Positions 36,065 through 47,064 are shown, counted from the first letter of the stretch. The stretch: 64,000 nt of DNA from an uncultured Oxalobacteraceae bacterium (GCA_903862415.1 CAIOYD010000037.1:1-64000), one strand, 5' to 3'. Program-made: numbers and translations. Notes: generated from the letters alone by a model not told the origin.

Positions 36065-37827
36065 TGAATTCTTCTATCCATTTTCAGTTGGCGATGTTCA
36101 TGCTGGTCTTGATTGTCTGCGCGCTGCCGCTGTCGGCCTGGATTACCCGCATCATGACGGCAACACCGGGCCGGTTTGAGCGACTGCTGTACCGCTGCTG
36201 CGGCGTTGACCCGGACACCGAAATGCACTGGAAGCAGTATGCCATTGCAGTCATCCTGTTTAATCTGGCCGGGGTAGTGGCTCTGTATGGTTTGCAGCGA
36301 CTGCAGGGAATGCTGCCCTTCAACCCACAGGGGCTCGGTGCCATCAGTCCGGATTCATCCTTCAATACCGCCATTAGTTTTGTCACCAATACCAATTGGC
36401 AAGCCTATGTACCCGAAACTACGATGAGCTATCTGACACAGATGCTGGGTCTGGCGGTGCAGAATTTCTTTTCTGCTGCCACCGGTCTGGCGGTAGCCAT
36501 TGCGCTCATACGCGGCTTTGCCCGTCACAGTGTTTCGACCATTGGCAATTTCTGGGTTGATCTGACCCGCTCCGTGCTTTTTATCCTGCTACCTCTGGCA
36601 CTGGTGATTGCACTGGCCTTGATTGGTCAGGGAGTGATGCAAAATGTTGACAACTACAAAACTGTGCAGTTGAGCGAACCGGTGATTTACACTCAGCCCA
36701 AACTGGATGCGACCGGTGCTTCCATGCTCGATGCACACGGCGTTGCCGTACAGGAAACCCTGAGCACCTCGACGCAAACTCTGGCGATGGGTCCGGTGGC
36801 TTCGCAGGAGGCGATCAAGATGGTGGGTACCAATGGCGGCGGCTTCTTTAATGCCAACTCGGCCCATCCTTATGAAAACCCGACGCCGCTGAGTAATTTT
36901 ATCCAGATGGTGGCGATCTTTCTGATACCGGCAGCGCTATGCCTGGTGTTTGGCAACATGGTTGGTGATGCGCGTCAGGGTTGGGCAATTTTGGTGGCCA
37001 TGAGTCTTATTTTTGTGTTCATGGCGTATCTGACCAACGCGGCGGAAATGCAGGGTAATACGGCGTTGTTGGGCATGGGAGTGGATCAGGCTGGTGGCAA
37101 TATGGAAGGCAAGGAAACCCGCTTTGGCATCGTTGCATCGAGTCTGTTTGCCACCATCACGACAGCGGCTTCCTGCGGCGCGGTCAATGGCATGCTGGAT
37201 TCGTTTACACCACTGGGCGGGATGATTCCGCTGTGGTTAATCCAAATGGGCGAAGTGGTGTTTGGCGGGGTTGGTTCGGGTTTGTATGGCATGCTCATTT
37301 TTGCCATCCTGGCCGTGTTTATTGCCGGCTTGATGATAGGCCGCACACCGGAATACCTGGGTAAAAAAATCGCAGCTTATGAAATGAAAATGGTGTCACT
37401 GGCGATTTTGGTGGGCCCGTTTCTGGTGCTGTGTGGCACGGCCGTGACAGTGATGCTCACCGATGGTAAGGCTGGCATACTCAATCCGGGTGCGCATGGG
37501 TTTACCGAAGTGTTGTATGCGTTTTCTTCTGCTGTCAACAATAACGGTAGCGCCTTTGCCGGACTTTCTGCCAACACACCGTTTTACAATAATTTACTGG
37601 CCATGGCGATGTGGTTCGGACGTTTCCTGGTGATTATTCCGGTGCTGGCGATTGCCGGTTCGCTGGCCGCAAAAAAACGACTGGCCACCACCCTCGGTTC
37701 TCTGCCTACTCATGGTCCGCTGTTTGTGATGCTGTTAATCGCCTGCGTGATCATTGTCGGTGCGCTGACTTACATCCCTGCTCTGGCGCTTGGTCCGGTC
37801 ATTGAGCAACTCATCAGCAGACATTAA
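36064..37827 (+). CDS. kdpA: K+-transporting ATPase subunit A
   Basis: A 587-residue channel-like subunit that selects K+. Four P-loop repeats are visible: [40 protein letters not shown] (with the GTNGGG filter), [17 protein letters not shown] and [20 protein letters not shown]. There are about ten helices. E. coli KdpA is 557 residues; the extra length is mostly in a periplasmic loop around residues 200-245. The complex is a high-affinity scavenger for low K+. It starts inside the kdpF stop. Confidence 0.97.
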   Translation: MNSSIHFQLAMFMLVLIVCALPLSAWITRIMTATPGRFERLLYRCCGVDPDTEMHWKQYAIAVILFNLAGVVALYGLQRLQGMLPFNPQGLGAISPDSSFNTAISFVTNTNWQAYVPETTMSYLTQMLGLAVQNFFSAATGLAVAIALIRGFARHSVSTIGNFWVDLTRSVLFILLPLALVIALALIGQGVMQNVDNYKTVQLSEPVIYTQPKLDATGASMLDAHGVAVQETLSTSTQTLAMGPVASQEAIKMVGTNGGGFFNANSAHPYENPTPLSNFIQMVAIFLIPAALCLVFGNMVGDARQGWAILVAMSLIFVFMAYLTNAAEMQGNTALLGMGVDQAGGNMEGKETRFGIVASSLFATITTAASCGAVNGMLDSFTPLGGMIPLWLIQMGEVVFGGVGSGLYGMLIFAILAVFIAGLMIGRTPEYLGKKIAAYEMKMVSLAILVGPFLVLCGTAVTVMLTDGKAGILNPGAHGFTEVLYAFSSAVNNNGSAFAGLSANTPFYNNLLAMAMWFGRFLVIIPVLAIAGSLAAKKRLATTLGSLPTHGPLFVMLLIACVIIVGALTYIPALALGPVIEQLISRH

Positions 37828-37839
37828 TCAAGCACTTAT

Positions 37840-39927
37840 ATGACACATAAAATCAATCAATCGTTATTACATCCACAAATTCTGAAAGTGGCGCTCGTGG
37901 ATGCCTTGCGCAAACTGTCTCCGACGGTGCAGATCAAAAATCCGGTGATGTTTGTGGTCTATATCAGCAGCTGGCTCACGACCGGACTGGCGCTTCAGGC
38001 AGTCTTTGCGCAGGGCGAAGCTCCGGCCGGTTTCATTATTCATATTTCACTGTGGCTGTGGTTTACGGTGATCTTTGCCAATTTTGCCGAAGCACTGGCT
38101 GAGGGCCGCAGCAAAGCCCAGGCTGCCTCGTTGCGTGGTGCCAAGCAGGATGTCTCCGCCAGAAAACTGCAGCATGCCAGCGTGGATGCGCCCAGCACTT
38201 CAGTGCCGGGATCGTCACTGTGCAAAGGTGATCTTATTTTAGTTCAGGCCCATGAAGTGATTCCGGCCGATGGTGAAGTCATCGGAGGTGCAGCTTCCGT
38301 GGATGAATCAGCTATCACCGGTGAATCTGCTCCGGTGATCCGCGAATCAGGTGGCGATTTCAGCTCGGTGACCGGTGGCACTCAGGTATTGTCTGACTGG
38401 CTGCTGATCCGTGTGTCGGTCAATCAGGGCGAAGCCTTTTTGGATCGCATGATCGCCATGGTCGAAGGTGCTAAACGACAAAAAACGCCGAATGAAATAG
38501 CACTGACAATTTTACTGGTGGCGCTGACGATTATTTTCTTGCTGGCGACAGCTACCTTGCTGCCGTTTTCACTGTTCAGCGTAACCGCGGCTCACAGCGG
38601 ATCACCGATCAGCATCACGGTGTTGCTGGCCTTGCTGGTCTGTCTGATTCCCACCACCATAGGTGGTTTGCTGTCTTCGGTGGGGATCGCCGGAATGAGC
38701 CGGATGATGCAGGCCAATGTGATTGCCACCTCGGGACGTGCCGTGGAAGCCGCCGGGGACGTGGATGTGCTGCTACTGGATAAAACCGGCACTATTACCC
38801 TGGGTAACCGTCAGGCGGCTGAATTCTATCCGGCCACGGGCATCAGTGCGGAGCAACTGGCTGATGCTGCACAACTCTCTTCATTGGCCGATGAAACACC
38901 TGAAGGTCGCAGCATCGTGATTTTGGCCAAGCAAAAATTTCAGCTGCGCGAACGCCATCTGCATGCACTGGGAGCGACTTTTATTCCCTTTACGGCGCAA
39001 ACCAGAATGAGTGGAGTAGATCTGAGCGGCGACGGCAGCGGCAGCCTGCGTCATATCCGCAAGGGTTCGGTCGAAGCCATGCGCAGTTATGTCACCAGTC
39101 TGGGACAGACTTTTCCCGCTCAGGTAAGCGAGATCGTTGAAATGGTAGCGCGTCATGGCAGCACGCCACTGGTGGTGGTTGACGGAATAGTCGTCATGGG
39201 TGTGGTGGAACTCAAAGATATTGTTAAAGGTGGCATTAAGGAACGGTTTGCCGAATTGCGCAAGATGGGGATTAAAACCATTATGATCACCGGCGACAAT
39301 CGTCTGACTGCAGCGGCAATTGCCGCCGAAGCCGGTGTGGATGATTTTCTGGCCGAAGCGACACCGGAAGATAAACTCAAACTGATTCGTTTGCATCAGG
39401 CTGAAGGCCAGCTGGTTGCCATGACGGGCGACGGCACCAACGATGCGCCAGCACTGGCACAGGCAGATGTGGCTGTGGCAATGAATACCGGTACCCAGGC
39501 CGCCAAGGAAGCCGGGAATATGGTGGATCTGGATTCCAATCCGACCAAGCTGATCGAGATTGTCGAAATTGGCAAACAGATGCTCATGACTCGCGGCTCG
39601 CTGACGACGTTTTCAATTGCCAATGATGTGGCCAAATATTTCGCCATTATTCCGGCCGCTTTTGCCAGCACCTATCCTCAGCTTAACGAGCTCAATGTCA
39701 TGCAGTTAAGTACGCCATCGAGTGCGATTTTGTCAGCGGTGATTTTCAATGCGCTGATTATCGTGATCCTGATTCCGCTGGCGCTCAAAGGCCTGAAATA
39801 TCGTGCCCTGGGAGCGGCGGCTTTATTGCGACGCAACTTGTTGATTTATGGCCTGGGTGGTTTGTTGGTGCCGTTTATCGGCATCAAAATCATCGACATC
39901 GCGTTGAACCTGCTGGGTTTGAGCTAA
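37840..39927 (+). CDS. kdpB: K+-transporting P-type ATPase subunit B
   Basis: A 695-residue P-type ATPase that powers KdpFABC. The actuator loop has [19 protein letters not shown] (the TGES dephosphorylation motif), the phosphorylation site is Asp314 in [13 protein letters not shown], and the hinge is [19 protein letters not shown]. The nucleotide domain and C-terminal helices are complete. It begins 12 bases after kdpA and is followed by kdpC after 16 bases. In E. coli a serine in the TGES region is a site of inhibitory phosphorylation; the same context is present here. Confidence 0.97.
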   Translation: MTHKINQSLLHPQILKVALVDALRKLSPTVQIKNPVMFVVYISSWLTTGLALQAVFAQGEAPAGFIIHISLWLWFTVIFANFAEALAEGRSKAQAASLRGAKQDVSARKLQHASVDAPSTSVPGSSLCKGDLILVQAHEVIPADGEVIGGAASVDESAITGESAPVIRESGGDFSSVTGGTQVLSDWLLIRVSVNQGEAFLDRMIAMVEGAKRQKTPNEIALTILLVALTIIFLLATATLLPFSLFSVTAAHSGSPISITVLLALLVCLIPTTIGGLLSSVGIAGMSRMMQANVIATSGRAVEAAGDVDVLLLDKTGTITLGNRQAAEFYPATGISAEQLADAAQLSSLADETPEGRSIVILAKQKFQLRERHLHALGATFIPFTAQTRMSGVDLSGDGSGSLRHIRKGSVEAMRSYVTSLGQTFPAQVSEIVEMVARHGSTPLVVVDGIVVMGVVELKDIVKGGIKERFAELRKMGIKTIMITGDNRLTAAAIAAEAGVDDFLAEATPEDKLKLIRLHQAEGQLVAMTGDGTNDAPALAQADVAVAMNTGTQAAKEAGNMVDLDSNPTKLIEIVEIGKQMLMTRGSLTTFSIANDVAKYFAIIPAAFASTYPQLNELNVMQLSTPSSAILSAVIFNALIIVILIPLALKGLKYRALGAAALLRRNLLIYGLGGLLVPFIGIKIIDIALNLLGLS

Positions 39928-39943
39928 CTCTTTCTGGAAAATA

Positions 39944-40516
39944 ATGAAAACCTTTATCCGCCCTGCCCTGAGTCTGTTTATTTTACTGAGCATCATTACC
40001 GGACTGCTGTATCCTCTGCTCACCACGTTCGCTGGTCACTGGTTGTTTCCCGCCCAGGCTGCTGGCAGTCTGATCACACAGCAACAGCAACTGACAGGGT
40101 CCGCCCTGATCGGTCAGCAATTTAGTCGTGGGGATTATTTCTGGGGACGACTGTCGGCCACCAGTCCTATGCCTTACAATGGCATCAATTCAGGTGGTTC
40201 CAATCTGAGCGCCGGCAATCCGGCACTCAGGACGGCCGCAAGCGAGCGTATTGAGGCGTTGAAGGCCGCCGATCCGCAAAATAATGCCGCCATTCCGGTG
40301 GATCTGGTGACCGCTTCGGGCAGTGGGCTCGATCCGCATATCAGTCCGGCAGCGGCTTACTATCAGTTATCGCGGGTGGCACGTCTGCGTCAGGTCGCAC
40401 CGGAAGTCATCAGAACACTGATAGAGTCCCATACCGAAGCACCGCAACTGGGACTGCTGGGTGAAGCCCGGGTGAACGTCGTGCTGTTAAACCATGCACT
40501 GGATGCGCTAAAATAA
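39944..40516 (+). CDS. kdpC: K+-transporting ATPase subunit C
   Basis: A 190-residue protein with one N-terminal helix (ALSLFILLSIITGLLYPLL) and a periplasmic domain with SALIGQQFSRGDYFWGR, RPSATS-like RLSATSPMPYN, GSNLSAGNPAL and ASGSGLDPHISPAAAYYQ, all standard KdpC blocks. It contacts KdpA and KdpB and influences ATP affinity. It lies between kdpB and kdpD with short gaps, as in other proteobacteria. Confidence 0.96.
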   Translation: MKTFIRPALSLFILLSIITGLLYPLLTTFAGHWLFPAQAAGSLITQQQQLTGSALIGQQFSRGDYFWGRLSATSPMPYNGINSGGSNLSAGNPALRTAASERIEALKAADPQNNAAIPVDLVTASGSGLDPHISPAAAYYQLSRVARLRQVAPEVIRTLIESHTEAPQLGLLGEARVNVVLLNHALDALK

Positions 40517-40523
40517 ACTGACC

Positions 40524-43220
40524 ATGACCCTGACCCTGACCGATATTCGCCCCGACCCGGATGAATTGCTCGACAAGATACAGCGTGAAGATGCTAAACA
40601 GTTGCGCGGGCACTTCAAGCTGTTCTTCGGCGCCTGTGCCGGAGTGGGAAAAACCTATGCCATGTTGGCAGCGGCCAAAATCCAACAACAGCAAGGGGTG
40701 GATGTTGTAGTCGGCGTGGTGGAAACCCATGGACGGTTGGAAACCATCGCCATGGCCAGAGAACTGGACGTGCTGCCGCCACAGCAAATTCTTTACCACA
40801 AAAAATTGCGCGATGAATTTGATATCGATGGCGCCCTCAGGCGCAAACCGAAGCTGATTTTACTCGACGAACTGGCGCACTCGAATATTCCCGGTGCGCG
40901 TCATCAAAAACGCTGGCAGGATGTGGAAGAATTGCTCGCGGCCGGTATCGATGTATATTCGACGTTAAACGTACAGCATCTGGAGAGTCTGAATGACATC
41001 GTCGGTCAGATCACCGGTATCCGGGTGTGGGAAACCATCCCCGACCGGATTTTTGACATGGCCGATGAAATCACGCTGGTTGATTTGCCACCGGATGAAT
41101 TACTGCGCCGCCTCAATGAAGGCAAGGTGTATATTCCGCAGCAGGTAGAACGGGCGGCTAAAAATTTTTTCCGCAAAGGCAATCTTATCGCCCTGCGTGA
41201 ACTGGCATTGCGACGCACTGCCGATCAGGTGGATGTGCAAATGCGCGACTATCGGGCCGACAAAGCAATCGACCATGCCTGGCAGGCAAAGGAACGTTTG
41301 CTGGTATGTATCGGTCCGCATGAAAGCAGTAATAAATTGGTGCGCAGTGCGGCACGACTGGCAGCGAGCCTGCATGCGGAATTGATTGCCGTGTATATTG
41401 AAACACCGCAATTACAGCATCTCTCTTCCCCGCACCGCGCCGCGATCCACAAAACCTTAACGCTGGCAGAGGAACTGGGAGCAGAAACCATGACGCTGTC
41501 CGGTGACCATCTGGCTCCACTGTTGCTCAGTTATGCCAAGAGTCGCAATGTCACCAAGCTGGTCATCGGCAAATCATTGCGCCCCACCTGGTCACGCTTG
41601 CTGCGCACCAGTCTGGCAGATGAACTCGCCAGCCGCAGTACCGATGTGGATGTGTATGTGGTGGGCCACGATTTTGACAACGACCAGCCCTCCGGGGGCC
41701 GTACTTCAAAGGATAGCCCGGAACTGTCTGGTCAGGGTTTGCGTGGCTATGCCTGGGCTGCGGCCATTTGCACCGCCGTCACCATTCTGACCGCAGGACT
41801 GGTGGCGTTGTTTGATCTGCCCAACGTCATCATGGTGTATTTACTGGCCGCAGTTTTTGTGGCGATTAAGTTTGGTCGCGGTCCGAGTATTTTTATTTCA
41901 TTTTTGAGCGTGGCGTCGTTTGACTTTTTTTTCGTGCCGCCCAAGTTTTCTTTCTCGGTGTCAGACACCCAATATCTGTTTACGTTTGCGATTATGCTGG
42001 CAGTGTCGCTGATCATCAGCAATCTGATGGCCAATCTGCGCTATCAGGCTCGCATTGCCAGTTATCGCGAACGGCGCACGCATGCACTGAATGTAATGAG
42101 CAAAGCGCTGTCTTCCGCTTTGGTGCTGGAACAGATTATCGACATCAGCAATGAGCATCTGGTCGGAACCTTTCAGGCCCGAGTAGCTCTGCTGCTGCCG
42201 GACAGTCATGACAATCTGCGCCAGCCACTGAGCAATACCAGCAGCATTCCACAGCATCTTGATCTCGGTGTGGCGCAATGGGTGTATGACAATGGTCAAC
42301 GCGCCGGACTCGGCACCAATACCCTGCCAGCCAATCCGTTGCTTTATATTCCACTACAGGCACCGATGCGCATCCGCGGTGTGATTGCTATTGCGCCACT
42401 GGACCCGAAACAGATTTTTCAGCCGGAGCAGCAAAAATTACTCGACACCTTTGCCGCCCAGATCGCGCTGGCCATCGAACGGGTGCATTATGTCGAGGTT
42501 GCTCAGGATGCACTGGTACGGATAGAAGCCGAACGGTTGCGCAATTCACTGCTGTCAGCGATTTCGCACGATTTGCGCACACCGCTGACAGCTATCGTCG
42601 GTTTATCCAGCACCCTGACCGAACAGACCGGGTTAAGCAGCAGCACACGCAATGAACTGATACACGGCATTCATGAAGAAGCCCAACACATGATCAGCCT
42701 GATCACCAATCTGCTCGACATGGCCAGACTGCAGTCAGGAAAAATTGTGCTCAATCTGCAGTGGCAACCGATAGATGAAGTTATCGGCAGTGCTTTACGG
42801 CAGTGCGCAGCAGTCACTAGCGGACATCAGATTGAGGTACAGATTGCCCCCCATTTGCCACTGATTTTTTTTGATGCGGTATTGATTGAACGAGTGCTGT
42901 GCAATTTAATTGAAAATGCCGCCAAATATGGACGTGACCGCATCCTGATTCATGCTGCGATCAGTCAGAATGAATTTATTTTGCAAGTCATCGACAATGG
43001 CCAGGGGCTGCCCGCAGGGATGGAAGAAAAAGTGTTTGAAAAATTCACCCGTGGCGAAAAAGAATCCGCCACCCATGGGGTCGGATTAGGTCTGGCGATT
43101 TGCAAAGCCATCGTCGAAGCCCATCAGGGTAAAATCTGGGCCAGCACTCTGCCGGAACAGGGTGCCTGTGTCAGCTTTTCGCTGCCACTGGGGACCGCAC
43201 CCAACATTGAAAAAGAATAA
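40524..43220 (+). CDS. kdpD: Sensor histidine kinase KdpD
   Basis: An 898-residue K+/turgor sensor. Order of parts: N-terminal KdpD domain (about 30-240) with a P-loop FGACAGVGKTYA and Walker B-like KLILLDELAHSN; a USP-like domain (about 255-380); four clustered helices (about 410-510, DUF4118); a GAF-like domain (about 525-660); HisKA with His682 in SAISHDLRTPL; and a C-terminal ATPase domain with NLIENAAKYG, DNGQGLP and GVGLGLAICKAIV. It phosphorylates KdpE to switch on kdp expression when K+ is scarce. It follows kdpC by seven bases and kdpE begins three bases after it. Confidence 0.97.
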   Translation: MTLTLTDIRPDPDELLDKIQREDAKQLRGHFKLFFGACAGVGKTYAMLAAAKIQQQQGVDVVVGVVETHGRLETIAMARELDVLPPQQILYHKKLRDEFDIDGALRRKPKLILLDELAHSNIPGARHQKRWQDVEELLAAGIDVYSTLNVQHLESLNDIVGQITGIRVWETIPDRIFDMADEITLVDLPPDELLRRLNEGKVYIPQQVERAAKNFFRKGNLIALRELALRRTADQVDVQMRDYRADKAIDHAWQAKERLLVCIGPHESSNKLVRSAARLAASLHAELIAVYIETPQLQHLSSPHRAAIHKTLTLAEELGAETMTLSGDHLAPLLLSYAKSRNVTKLVIGKSLRPTWSRLLRTSLADELASRSTDVDVYVVGHDFDNDQPSGGRTSKDSPELSGQGLRGYAWAAAICTAVTILTAGLVALFDLPNVIMVYLLAAVFVAIKFGRGPSIFISFLSVASFDFFFVPPKFSFSVSDTQYLFTFAIMLAVSLIISNLMANLRYQARIASYRERRTHALNVMSKALSSALVLEQIIDISNEHLVGTFQARVALLLPDSHDNLRQPLSNTSSIPQHLDLGVAQWVYDNGQRAGLGTNTLPANPLLYIPLQAPMRIRGVIAIAPLDPKQIFQPEQQKLLDTFAAQIALAIERVHYVEVAQDALVRIEAERLRNSLLSAISHDLRTPLTAIVGLSSTLTEQTGLSSSTRNELIHGIHEEAQHMISLITNLLDMARLQSGKIVLNLQWQPIDEVIGSALRQCAAVTSGHQIEVQIAPHLPLIFFDAVLIERVLCNLIENAAKYGRDRILIHAAISQNEFILQVIDNGQGLPAGMEEKVFEKFTRGEKESATHGVGLGLAICKAIVEAHQGKIWASTLPEQGACVSFSLPLGTAPNIEKE

Positions 43221-43223
43221 ATA

Positions 43224-43919
43224 ATGAATGAGGCAATAATCAATCTGGTGTTAATAGAAGACGAAAAACAGATCCGGCGTTTTTTGAGCACGGCTCTGGA
43301 GCATGAGGGTATGTGCGTGCACGAAGCAGAAACCGGCCGACAGGGTCTGATTGCCTGCGCCACCAGAAAACCGGAAATTGTAATTGTCGATCTGGGCTTG
43401 CCCGATATCAGCGGCCTGGAAGTGATCCGCGAAATCCGCACCTGGAGTGAAGTTCCCATCATTGTGCTCTCAGCTCGTACTCAGGAACAGGAAAAAGTGG
43501 CGGCGCTGGACGCCGGTGCCGACGATTATTTAACCAAGCCGTTTGGTACCGCGGAACTGCTTGCGCGCATCCGTGCCCATTTGCGTCGTCAGCAACCCGG
43601 CTCCGGCACGCAGGATCATTTGTTTGAATTTGGTGGGATTTGTGTCGACTTTTCGCTGCGCACAGTGACACGGGATAAGTTACCGGTCCATCTGAGTCCG
43701 ATTGAATACCGGCTACTGTCGGTGCTGGCGCGCAACGCCGGTAAAGTTCTCACTCACCGGCAGTTGTTACAGGATGTCTGGGGGCCGAATCATTCAGAAA
43801 GCAATCACTATCTGCGGATTTATATGGCCAATTTGCGGCAAAAGCTGGAACCATTACCAGCCCAGCCGCAACATTTTCTTACCGAAACCGGTGTTGGCTA
43901 CCGGTTGGTGATCGCGTAA
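43224..43919 (+). CDS. kdpE: Response regulator KdpE
   Basis: A 231-residue OmpR-family regulator. The receiver (1-120) has IEDEKQ, Asp56 in VIVDLGLPDISG, VLSAR and LTKPF; the winged-helix domain (about 130-230) has LSPIEYRLLSVLARNAGKV and the recognition segment NHYLRIYMANLRQKLE. Its target is probably the repeat upstream of the kdp operon. Its TAA is immediately followed, with no base between, by the reverse-strand stop of ppiD, so there is no terminator and kdp transcripts should run into antisense of ppiD. Confidence 0.97.
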   Translation: MNEAIINLVLIEDEKQIRRFLSTALEHEGMCVHEAETGRQGLIACATRKPEIVIVDLGLPDISGLEVIREIRTWSEVPIIVLSARTQEQEKVAALDAGADDYLTKPFGTAELLARIRAHLRRQQPGSGTQDHLFEFGGICVDFSLRTVTRDKLPVHLSPIEYRLLSVLARNAGKVLTHRQLLQDVWGPNHSESNHYLRIYMANLRQKLEPLPAQPQHFLTETGVGYRLVIA

Positions 43920-45833
43920 TTACAAAGCCGCTTTCGGTGTTACAAACGGCTTGGTGATGGTAGCATCGCCCTGCTGCTTGAGCATTTCTACCAGTGTGTA
44001 CAGATCTTCAGAACCGAGCACGTTTTCAATTTGCTTGCTGATTTCTGCTGTCTGACGTGCATCCTGAACAGGTTGCTCCACCTTGTTGATGCGATACACA
44101 GAATAGCCCTGACCCGGGAAAGTGACGCCAACAAACACCGGCAGTTTGCGGGTATCGGCTTTCATGATGGCTTCAAAAGCCATCGGTGGCACACCGCCCT
44201 GCTGGGTACGGGAAATCAGTTTAGCTTCGCTGAAACCGGCAGCTTCTGGTGTGGCGTTCAGGCTGGCCAGTCTGGCAGCACCGGCACTGATGGCCAGTTG
44301 TTCTGATTCAGCCGCAATCACGCTGGCAGTAACGATATCTTTGACTTCGGCAAACGGACGGCTGCTGGCTGGCTTGTAGTCGACGATACGTGCCGACACC
44401 AGCGTATTGCCACCGAGTTCAAGAGCTTCGGTGTTGCGCTTGTTTTTGATCGCGTCGTCAGAAAAAATTGCTTTGATCAGTTTGTCGTTGGCCAGTATTG
44501 GATTAGAAATGGTCGCCAGTGTTGGTGTACGGCCAATTTTATCGGCAGTCTGAATCGTCAGTTTGAGCTTGTCAGCGGCTGGCTGCAGGCTGCTGGACTG
44601 TTCATACACGGTATTGGTAAACGTTTCAGCCAGTTCGCTGAATTTTTTGTTGGCTTTTTGTTTTTTGAGATCAGCTTTGATCTGATCTTTCACCTGTGCC
44701 AGTGGCTTGACAGCTGCCGGTTTAATGCCGGTCAGACGGATGATATGGAAGCCGTAATCGGATTCCACCAGATCGCTGACTTCATCCAATTTGAGTTGAT
44801 AAGTCGCGGCTTCAAAGGGTTTAAGCATCATGCCTTTGCCAAAGTAATCCAGATCACCACCTTGAGCAGCAGATCCTTCATCCTGGGAATATTGTTTGGC
44901 CAACTGAGCAAAATTACCTGGTTGTTTGCGCACCAGTGCCAGCACTTCAGCGGCTTTGGCTTTAGCCTGAGCTTTGTCTGCCGAACTGGCGTCTTTAGCA
45001 AGCTTGATCAAAATATGGCTGGCGCGACGCTGCTCATCGACGGTGAAGCTTTTGGCATTTTGTTCGTAGAATTCGTCGATTTCTTCGTCGGAAACCGGGA
45101 TTTGTGCGGCAATGCTGTCGGCGCTTAAGACCAGATATTCGATTTTGGCTGATTCCGGCACGCTGAATTTGGCAGCATTTTTATTGTAATAGGCCAGCAG
45201 CATGGCGTCGGTCGGTTTGACGGCTGCGGCGTAATCGCTGGCTTTAAAGTTAACAGCCTGAATTTCACGTTCCTGAGTCGTAATCGCCAGCACTTGGGCT
45301 GCCAGTGTTTTGGAAGCGATGGCGGTAGTTTGAATCGACGTTACCAGTTGCTGTTGTGCCAGATCATGACGCAGACTGGTTTCATACATCAATGGAGTCA
45401 TGCCTTGGGCGGCCAGCACATTTTTATAGCTGACAGTATCGAAGGAACCATCCGGCAGGGTAAAGCCGGGAATCGACACGATATTCTGGTGTAATACGGC
45501 ATCGGAAATACTCAGCTTGGCATTGGCGACAGCGGCTTTGAGGGCATGCTGGGCTAACAGGTTTTCCAGCACCAGTTGTTTGTTTTCCGGTGTATTGAAG
45601 GTAGCTTCATCAAACTGGTTACCCATACGCTGACGCATTTTATTCATCTGGTCACGCAGCGCATCATCAAACTCACGCTGCGAAATAGTTTGACCGGAAA
45701 CCTTGGCCAGCGTGGCTTCGGCTGCATCACCGCGCATATAACTGGAAATACCGACAAGAGCAAACGACGGCACAATAAACAACAGTAAAATGAATTGCAT
45801 TAAACGCTGATGGGTACGGACATATTCAAACAT
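43920..45833 (-). CDS. ppiD: Periplasmic chaperone / peptidyl-prolyl isomerase PpiD
   Basis: A 637-residue membrane-anchored folding factor for outer-membrane and periplasmic proteins. The N-terminus (MFEYVRTHQRLMQFILLLF) and single helix (residues about 13-31) are in the Burkholderiales style. A SurA-like chaperone domain (about 35-190) precedes a parvulin domain (about 265-365) with RRASHILIKL, YSQDEGSAAQGGDLDYFGKGMM-type and YGFHIIRLTGIKPA blocks; a second, divergent C-terminal region follows. It works at the Sec translocon exit in other bacteria. It is alone on its strand here, after the YCF48-like gene with 232 bases between. Confidence 0.94.
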   Translation of the reverse strand: MFEYVRTHQRLMQFILLLFIVPSFALVGISSYMRGDAAEATLAKVSGQTISQREFDDALRDQMNKMRQRMGNQFDEATFNTPENKQLVLENLLAQHALKAAVANAKLSISDAVLHQNIVSIPGFTLPDGSFDTVSYKNVLAAQGMTPLMYETSLRHDLAQQQLVTSIQTTAIASKTLAAQVLAITTQEREIQAVNFKASDYAAAVKPTDAMLLAYYNKNAAKFSVPESAKIEYLVLSADSIAAQIPVSDEEIDEFYEQNAKSFTVDEQRRASHILIKLAKDASSADKAQAKAKAAEVLALVRKQPGNFAQLAKQYSQDEGSAAQGGDLDYFGKGMMLKPFEAATYQLKLDEVSDLVESDYGFHIIRLTGIKPAAVKPLAQVKDQIKADLKKQKANKKFSELAETFTNTVYEQSSSLQPAADKLKLTIQTADKIGRTPTLATISNPILANDKLIKAIFSDDAIKNKRNTEALELGGNTLVSARIVDYKPASSRPFAEVKDIVTASVIAAESEQLAISAGAARLASLNATPEAAGFSEAKLISRTQQGGVPPMAFEAIMKADTRKLPVFVGVTFPGQGYSVYRINKVEQPVQDARQTAEISKQIENVLGSEDLYTLVEMLKQQGDATITKPFVTPKAAL

Positions 45834-46065
45834 GGTGGATCACTCATTCACATACTGGTGGGCGCTCAGGCAATTGATGGCCATTGCATATAAAAAAAAA
45901 GGAACTTGCGTTCACTTTTAAATGACAGACTATAACGATGTGCGATTCTAGCAGTGTTTTCGGGGTTATGACAACACTCCCGACCCTAACTCATCGCTAT
46001 ATTGCGTCGTTCCCGCAGCATCAGGCGGGAACGACGTTGGATTTCATACTTTCAAACGGTAAAGT
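45834..46065. other. Intergenic region between the YCF48-like gene and ppiD
   Basis: A 232-base gap that should contain the ppiD promoter. It has a nine-base A-run (45893-45901) near ppiD and a strong palindrome at 46005-46036 (listed separately). I see no RNA gene or convincing sigma-70 pair. Confidence 0.5.
46005..46036. repeat. REP-like perfect hairpin
   Basis: CGTCGTTCCCGC and GCGGGAACGACG form a perfect 12-bp stem with an 8-base loop, 30 bases beyond the YCF48-like stop. The core resembles widely dispersed CGTCATTCCCGC-type extragenic palindromes. It has no U-run on either strand, so it is more likely a repeat or mRNA 3'-end stabiliser than an intrinsic terminator. Confidence 0.7.
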
Positions 46066-47064
46066 TTAGTTTTTCACCACACCATGATCGGTAAACAACA
46101 ATGGCACGCCTTTATCACTGACCACGGCAGCCGTCAGAGCACGCGCGTCTAGCGGTGGCCGCAGGGTAAAGTGCTCACCATTATCGTCACTGAGAGCCGA
46201 AATACCATCGAGTGCCAACGCTAAAACTTTACCTTTAGGCAATATAACCAATGACGTCACCGAACTTTTCATGTCATTCTCGATTTGCTTCCAGTTTTTG
46301 CCATGATCGCTGCTTTTAAGGATTTTGCCCTGTAAGCCGCCGACCAGCAGACTGCCATCGTCCAGAACCAGGCCGCTCCATAAAGTGCCTTTGTTGCCCG
46401 TTGCCAGAACTTCCCAGCTGTGGCCGCGGTCTGCGCTGTGGTACAGGGTGCCCTGCTCGGCTGCCAGCCACAAATCATGACTGGCGTCGCTACCGGCAAA
46501 CAAATGAAACAGGTTCAGATCGGAACGGGATTTTTCATTGAGCAGCGGCAGACTGACATTGCTCCAACTTTTGCCACCATCGTCAGTCACCAGCAAGAGC
46601 GAAAACAAACCCGCCGCCACACCATGCCGGGCATCGGCAAACCAGACCGTAAAGAAAGGCTGATCATGTTCCAGATCGCTGTGATTGAGTATCCAGTGCT
46701 CGCCGCGATCAACCGAGGTCATGATCACTCCCCAGTGCCCTACCGCCCACAGCGTGTTGGCATCCACCGCCGTCACGGCAGTCAGGGTGGCGCGCGTGGG
46801 TACGGCTTCGGCCTGATGATAGCTTTTGCCTTCATCGTCCGACAACAGCACCACACCGCGGTCGCCCACGGCGACGATACGTTTGCCGGCGCGAGTGGCG
46901 CCGAGTATCATGGCGCCCGGTGCCGGATTGACCAGTTTGGCCGCGGCCGTTTGTTTGGGTCCTGGCACATTGCCCAGTGCTGCTTCGTCTGCCCGGACTG
47001 CACCGACTGCCAACAGCAAGGCAGACAGCAGAGACAAGGTGATTGTATTGACTGAAAATTTCAT
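46066..47064 (-). CDS. YCF48-like periplasmic beta-propeller protein
   Basis: A 332-residue exported protein: signal peptide MKFSVNTITLSLLSALLLA cut near residue 25, then a seven-bladed-type propeller with repeated Asp-box motifs S-x-D-x-G-x-x-W (TSVDRGEHW, VTDDGGKSW, HSADRGHSW, KSSDHGKNW). YCF48/HCF136 proteins are assembly factors in photosynthesis, but in non-photosynthetic bacteria this type occurs beside RND exporters and DUF1302/DUF1329 genes. It begins 14 bases after the pump gene, so it is most likely a periplasmic partner of the pump. AGAGGA precedes the ATG. Confidence 0.88.
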   Translation of the reverse strand: MKFSVNTITLSLLSALLLAVGAVRADEAALGNVPGPKQTAAAKLVNPAPGAMILGATRAGKRIVAVGDRGVVLLSDDEGKSYHQAEAVPTRATLTAVTAVDANTLWAVGHWGVIMTSVDRGEHWILNHSDLEHDQPFFTVWFADARHGVAAGLFSLLLVTDDGGKSWSNVSLPLLNEKSRSDLNLFHLFAGSDASHDLWLAAEQGTLYHSADRGHSWEVLATGNKGTLWSGLVLDDGSLLVGGLQGKILKSSDHGKNWKQIENDMKSSVTSLVILPKGKVLALALDGISALSDDNGEHFTLRPPLDARALTAAVVSDKGVPLLFTDHGVVKN

